Shown one piece after another: positions 60,156 through 64,000 of a DNA stretch of 64,000 nucleotides (position 1 is the first letter of the stretch; each line of letters opens with the position of its first letter). Source of the stretch: Corbicula japonica (lineage: Eukaryota > Mollusca > Bivalvia > Venerida > Cyrenidae); contig JAZAYU010000224.1 of NCBI GenBank assembly GCA_038501625.1, forward strand, positions 186,001 through 250,000. The letters are read 5' to 3'. The translations under genes were made by a program, and so were the position numbers. Below the pieces are notes generated by a model, which saw only the letters and a list, made by a program, of their open reading frames with translations, was not told the origin of the DNA and searched no databases.

Positions 60156-60924
60156 GCAGATTGAGCGTAAAAAGTTGGAATGAAATTTGTTACGAATCAC
60201 ATTGGAATATTTTGTTACCTGTTATTTATTTCTTTATTTTCTCGATAAAACCAAGGGCATATCGTTTTATAATAATTTATATTCTCATATGTGTTGCATT
60301 ACTTTACGAAAGAATGTTTTATGTTATTTATTCATCTTTTTAAATTTTCTTTTTAAAGCATGAGCATATCGGTTTGTAGCCATTTATGGTTTTTATATCT
60401 ATTGCATTATTTTAAGACAGAGCTTGTAAATAAGTTGTTTTGCCATTGTTGAAGAACGTTTGTGTATTTTGTTATTTCTTTGAAGACAATGTGCTACACG
60501 TACCAGCATTAAGTTTTAAAAAATAAATTTCAGTGTTGTTTTGTGCTTTCTTTTAATTATGGTTGTTGATATCGGATGCTTATATTACGCTTGCCAAAAA
60601 CGAAATTCAGACCCTATTGTGGTGGTTGAAGACCTCGCGGGACTTGTGAGTGTATTTTTTGTATTAAAATACACACAACAAAAACTTTATTAAGTACTGA
60701 AAATTCAAAAGTTTGTGACGTGGAAGGAAAATTGTCGCAAACAATAAGCCAGGTCACTTCGATATGTGCCATAATGGGGTTTCTCATTTGTAAAAATTCC
60801 AGTTGATAAAACTAACTTTAACGTATCTTCACCTTCTGAAAGTAATTGAATTCACAGGGATAAGCACTAAGAGAGCGGACTTGTTATCAGTGTGTTACAC
60901 TTTGTCCTTGCATGTTGTCAGCCG

Positions 60925-61010
60925 AGAACTGTGCCCAAGTTTATAAAAATGAGCATGGGAACAAGTTTCAAGTCTCAAGCATCAGATTGGCTGAAATGGC
61001 TACTCGCTTG
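60925..61010. mobile_element. Half copy of the short hairpin MITE
   Basis: gtgcccaagtttataaaaat and ctcaagcatcagattggctg match the left half of the family at 4190-4325; the right half is missing. Confidence 0.6.
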
Positions 61011-61089
61011 ATAATTATACTCTTGAAATTGGGGAAATAGGAATTCACTTGAATTTATAATTCAAGCTTCACATTTCTGCTAATGTGGT

Positions 61090-61490
61090 TGTTTTAAAGT
61101 GAAATATGCATATCAGGAAATGCCAGAGCCGGAAAATACAGCCCCCCTCCCCAATCATGCAGCCAAAAAGCACAGAGTAAAAGAGATCACGAGTTTATAT
61201 AACGGTGTCAAGTCGAATCTAGAGTGCACCAACCTCATACTTGCCCAAATAGGTTCTCATACGAACAAAAGTACAAGTTGTCTTGTGCCAAAGGTTATAA
61301 AACTGAGCATGGAAACCAGTCTTAAATCTCAAGCATCTGATGGGCTGAAATGGCGACCAGTCAGATGCTTGAGATTTGAGACTGGTTTCCAATCTCAGCT
61401 TTATAACCTTCAGGCTTGGTGAATTAGCTCGCATCCACCCATCAACTCGACACACAAGCACACAGGCATAACTATCTATAGACATAGAGG
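61090..61490 (-). repeat. Dispersed repeat family copy carrying a hairpin MITE
   Basis: Inverted copy of the tatgcatatttcac family (gtgaaatatgcatatcagga at 61100; agtgcaccaacctcatactt at 61222). It is interrupted at 61286-61412 by a complete member of the hairpin MITE family (ctcaagcatctgatgggctg and its inverse), showing the MITE is the younger of the two. Confidence 0.75.
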
Positions 61491-61494
61491 GAAT

Positions 61495-62186
61495 AAAAAT
61501 TAAAGGTATTCTCAGTTATCTCATAATTATAAGAACAACAAAAACAATAACAAATTGATTTTTATTTAATCCATTAGATAAATGTACTTTCTTTTAAAAT
61601 GTTTAAACAACAATTCTAACACTAGTATCATTGACGTAGCATTACGTTATTTGACATTATTGGTGCAACGTTATTGTTCACTATTAAAGTCTTATTATAA
61701 TAGTATTGTCAAGCAAAAGGTGGGTACTCGATAACTACGAGACCACAACTATAAACAAACTAAGATCTGGATTTTCTTTTAAATATGACCTCTTAGCTGG
61801 ACACTGAAATGTGGCACCTTTCGTAAAATAATTGTAATGTTTCAACAAAATGTATGGGGATTTCGAAATGACATTTAAGTCAAAAGAAAAGATCTTTGGG
61901 GTCAGTTCTTTAACAGAGAAGCTCTCATCATAGAGCTTTGGTCCTAATTAGAGAGCTTAAATAATTGTCAGACATCTCTGTTACACCGGTTAGAGCTTAA
62001 AGGAATGTGTTGTTTCATGTTCTTGTCTCCAAGGTAACCCTATGGCTTAAAGGATTATCAGAATGATCTGTTAGACCGAAACTAGCTCACTTTGGACAAC
62101 TATATCGTAAGATGCTTCTAAAAAGCTATTAGACTGGGTAATACTCATCACGGAAAGTTTTATTCGGGCATACATAAAAAATAAGC
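61495..62186. other. Non-coding, nothing recognised
   Basis: No supported exon or repeat family. Confidence 0.4.
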
Positions 62187-62368
62187 TACAGTCAAACCTG
62201 TCATTAGCAGCCACCCAAGAGAGTGACAAAAAGTGGCTGCTGAAGACAGGTGGCTGTTAAAGACAGTAAAAAATTAGAACAAAATGTCAGTTAAGATCAT
62301 ATTCAAACTGGCTGTTAAAGACAGGTGGTTGCTATTCGCAGGTGGCTGCTAAGACAGGGTTCACTGTA
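62187..62368. mobile_element. 182-bp pogo/Tigger-like MITE
   Basis: The left end TACAGTCAAACCTGTC with agcagccacc, and the right inverse ggtggctgctaagacagg ending CACTGTA, match over about 29 bp; TACAGT fits TA duplication. The interior repeats gtggctgttaaagacag. Confidence 0.75.
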
Positions 62369-62483
62369 GTTAACATTTACTTATTGATTGCAAATGCATG
62401 TATGGCAAAAGTTTGCCGAATAAATGTTCACATAATACGGTTTGCTTATTGGACGTTAATACTTGCAGGAAGCTAAGAAAAGG

Positions 62484-62640
62484 GCCCAAGATCATTAAAC
62501 TAAGATTTGAGACCAGTCTCAAATCTCAAGCATCGGATCGGCTGAAAAAGAGACTAGTCTCCATTTTAGCCATTCAATGATTGAGAATTGAGACATGTCT
62601 CCAGATTTAGTTTTATTACTTTTGGCCAAGATTTCTGCTC
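62484..62640. mobile_element. Short hairpin MITE copy
   Basis: The ends gcccaagatcatt and ttggccaagat, with inner ctcaaatctcaagcatcgga, identify the family at 4190-4325. Confidence 0.65.
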
Positions 62641-62993
62641 TCGTAATTATTATATGTCTAAGCATCAAATGTTTGACATTTATTATAAAACGAACTTAAA
62701 TATAAAAATATGTCTTGTATCAAAACGTCAATACAATGTCAAAATGGAGATGTGTTCTTATCATTGTTTGTGATAAATTACTATCGATTGGGCTTATATT
62801 AATTTAAGCCATGATTAACCTCTGTTCACTGTGTTACTATGGCACTAAAACATCCATTTACTGTTTACACAGTGTGAGAATCAATGACGATTAAATAGAC
62901 AATTAATTATCCATTTGCTTGTCTGTAATTTAGTTACCTCCCCTTAACGTTTATTTGTGATAGAATCTAATTATGTGTGTGAAGTTGGCTCTA

Positions 62994-64000
62994 CGTTCGA
63001 CGTTCGACATTCAAATTGCAGTTCGACGTTCGACATTCAAATTGCAGTTCGACGTTCGACATTCAAATTACAGTTCGACGTTCGACATTCAAAACCAGTT
63101 CGCGGTTCGACATTCAAAATGCAGTTCGACGTTCGACATTCAAAACCAGTTCGACATTCGACATTCAAAATGCAGTTCGACGTTCGACATTCAAAACCAG
63201 TTCGACGTTCGACATTCTAAATGCAGTTCGACGTTCGACATTCAAAATGCAGTTCGACGTTCGACATTCAAAATGCAGTTCGACGTTCGACATTCAAAAC
63301 CAGTTCGACATTCGACATTCTAAATGCAGTTCGACGTTCGACATTCAAAATGCAGTTCGACGTTCGACATTCAAAACCAGTTCGACGTTCGACATTCAAA
63401 ATGCAGTTCGACGTTCGACATTCAAAACCAGTTCGACGTTCGACATTCAAAACCAGTTCGACGTTCGACATTCAAAATGCAGTTCGACGTTCGACATTCA
63501 AAACCAGTTCGACGTTTGACATTCAAAATGCAGTTCGACGTTCGACATTCAAAATGCAGTTCGACGTTCGACATTCAAAACCAGTTCGACGATCGACATG
63601 CAAAATGCAGTTCGACGTTCGACATTCAAAACCAGTTCGCCGTTCGACATTCAAAATGCAGTTCGACGTTCGACATTCAAAACCAGTTCGACGTTCGACA
63701 TTCAAAACCAGTTCGACGTTCGACATTCAAAATGCAGTTCGACGTTCGACATTCAAAACCAGTTCGACGTTTGACATTCAAAATGCAGTTCGACGTTCGA
63801 CATTCAAAACCAGTTAGACGTTCGACATTCAAAACCAGTTCGACGATCGACATGCAAAATGCAGTTCGACGTTCGACATTCAAAACCAGTTCGCCGTTCG
63901 ACATTCAAAATGCAGTTCGACGTTCGACATTCAAAATGCAGTTCGACGTTCGACATTCAAAATGCAGTTCGACGTTCGACATTCAAAACCAGTTCGACGT
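62994..64000. repeat. 25/26-bp satellite running off the window
   Basis: About 39 units of gttcgacgttcgacattc followed by aaaacca (25 bp) or aaaatgca (26 bp). The first three units end in aaattgca or aaattaca. Sub-variants such as gatcgacatgc and gtttgacattc recur about 254 bp apart. The overlapping frames on both strands are artefacts of the period. Confidence 0.95.

Noticed and set aside
62957..63904. Several ORFs of 67-198 residues on both strands
   Set aside because: Satellite artefacts; the alternating unit lengths only shift between open frames.
62994..64000. CRISPR-like array of short direct repeats
   Set aside because: The units abut without unique spacers, and the context is clearly eukaryotic.

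Overview
The window is animal nuclear DNA, most probably from a bivalve mollusc. Three multi-exon genes with consensus GT/AG introns sit in AT-rich DNA packed with short non-autonomous transposons, degenerate tandem arrays of about 130-160 bp, tRNA-derived SINE pieces and decayed LINEs, a repeat mix I associate with bivalve genomes. Species and order cannot be fixed from the sequence. All gene models were built by hand from splice sites and reading phase; none has been checked against transcripts or databases.

Layout. 1-1060: a 53-bp satellite that appears to derive from one arm of a piggyBac-type MITE present elsewhere in the window. 2394-7172 (minus): a C2H2 zinc-finger gene with two phase-compatible alternative 3' ends, giving a 242-residue protein with 4 fingers or a predicted 605-residue protein with 10 fingers plus an acidic tail. 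A 248-bp tandem duplication has copied part of one finger exon. 7505-20460: nested transposons, including an element with long terminal inverted repeats flanked by TATA, a Tigger-like MITE split by a 145-bp-period array, foldback repeats, and a frameshifted CG-1-like ORF. 20560-43535: two tandem paralogous secreted C-type lectin genes on the minus strand (24229-29112 and 39738-43535), each with five exons in identical phases, separated by LINE debris (29390-31090) and sharing flanking repeat DNA. 46274-58415 (plus): a ten-exon gene for a 474-residue cadherin-like single-pass membrane protein. 58416-64000: 3' flank with small MITEs, ending in a 25/26-bp satellite that runs off the window.

The three genes show no obvious functional link. 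The lectins look like secreted recognition proteins, the cadherin-like protein like a surface adhesion or receptor molecule, and the zinc-finger protein like a nuclear regulator.

The most unusual signal is in the cadherin-like gene. Two unrelated minisatellites (63-bp and 45-bp periods, both multiples of three) end exactly on authentic 3' splice sites and carry copies of those sites upstream. From the incoming reading phase, use of almost any copied acceptor would hit a stop codon within 4-9 codons, so the arrays look like banks of poison splice sites.
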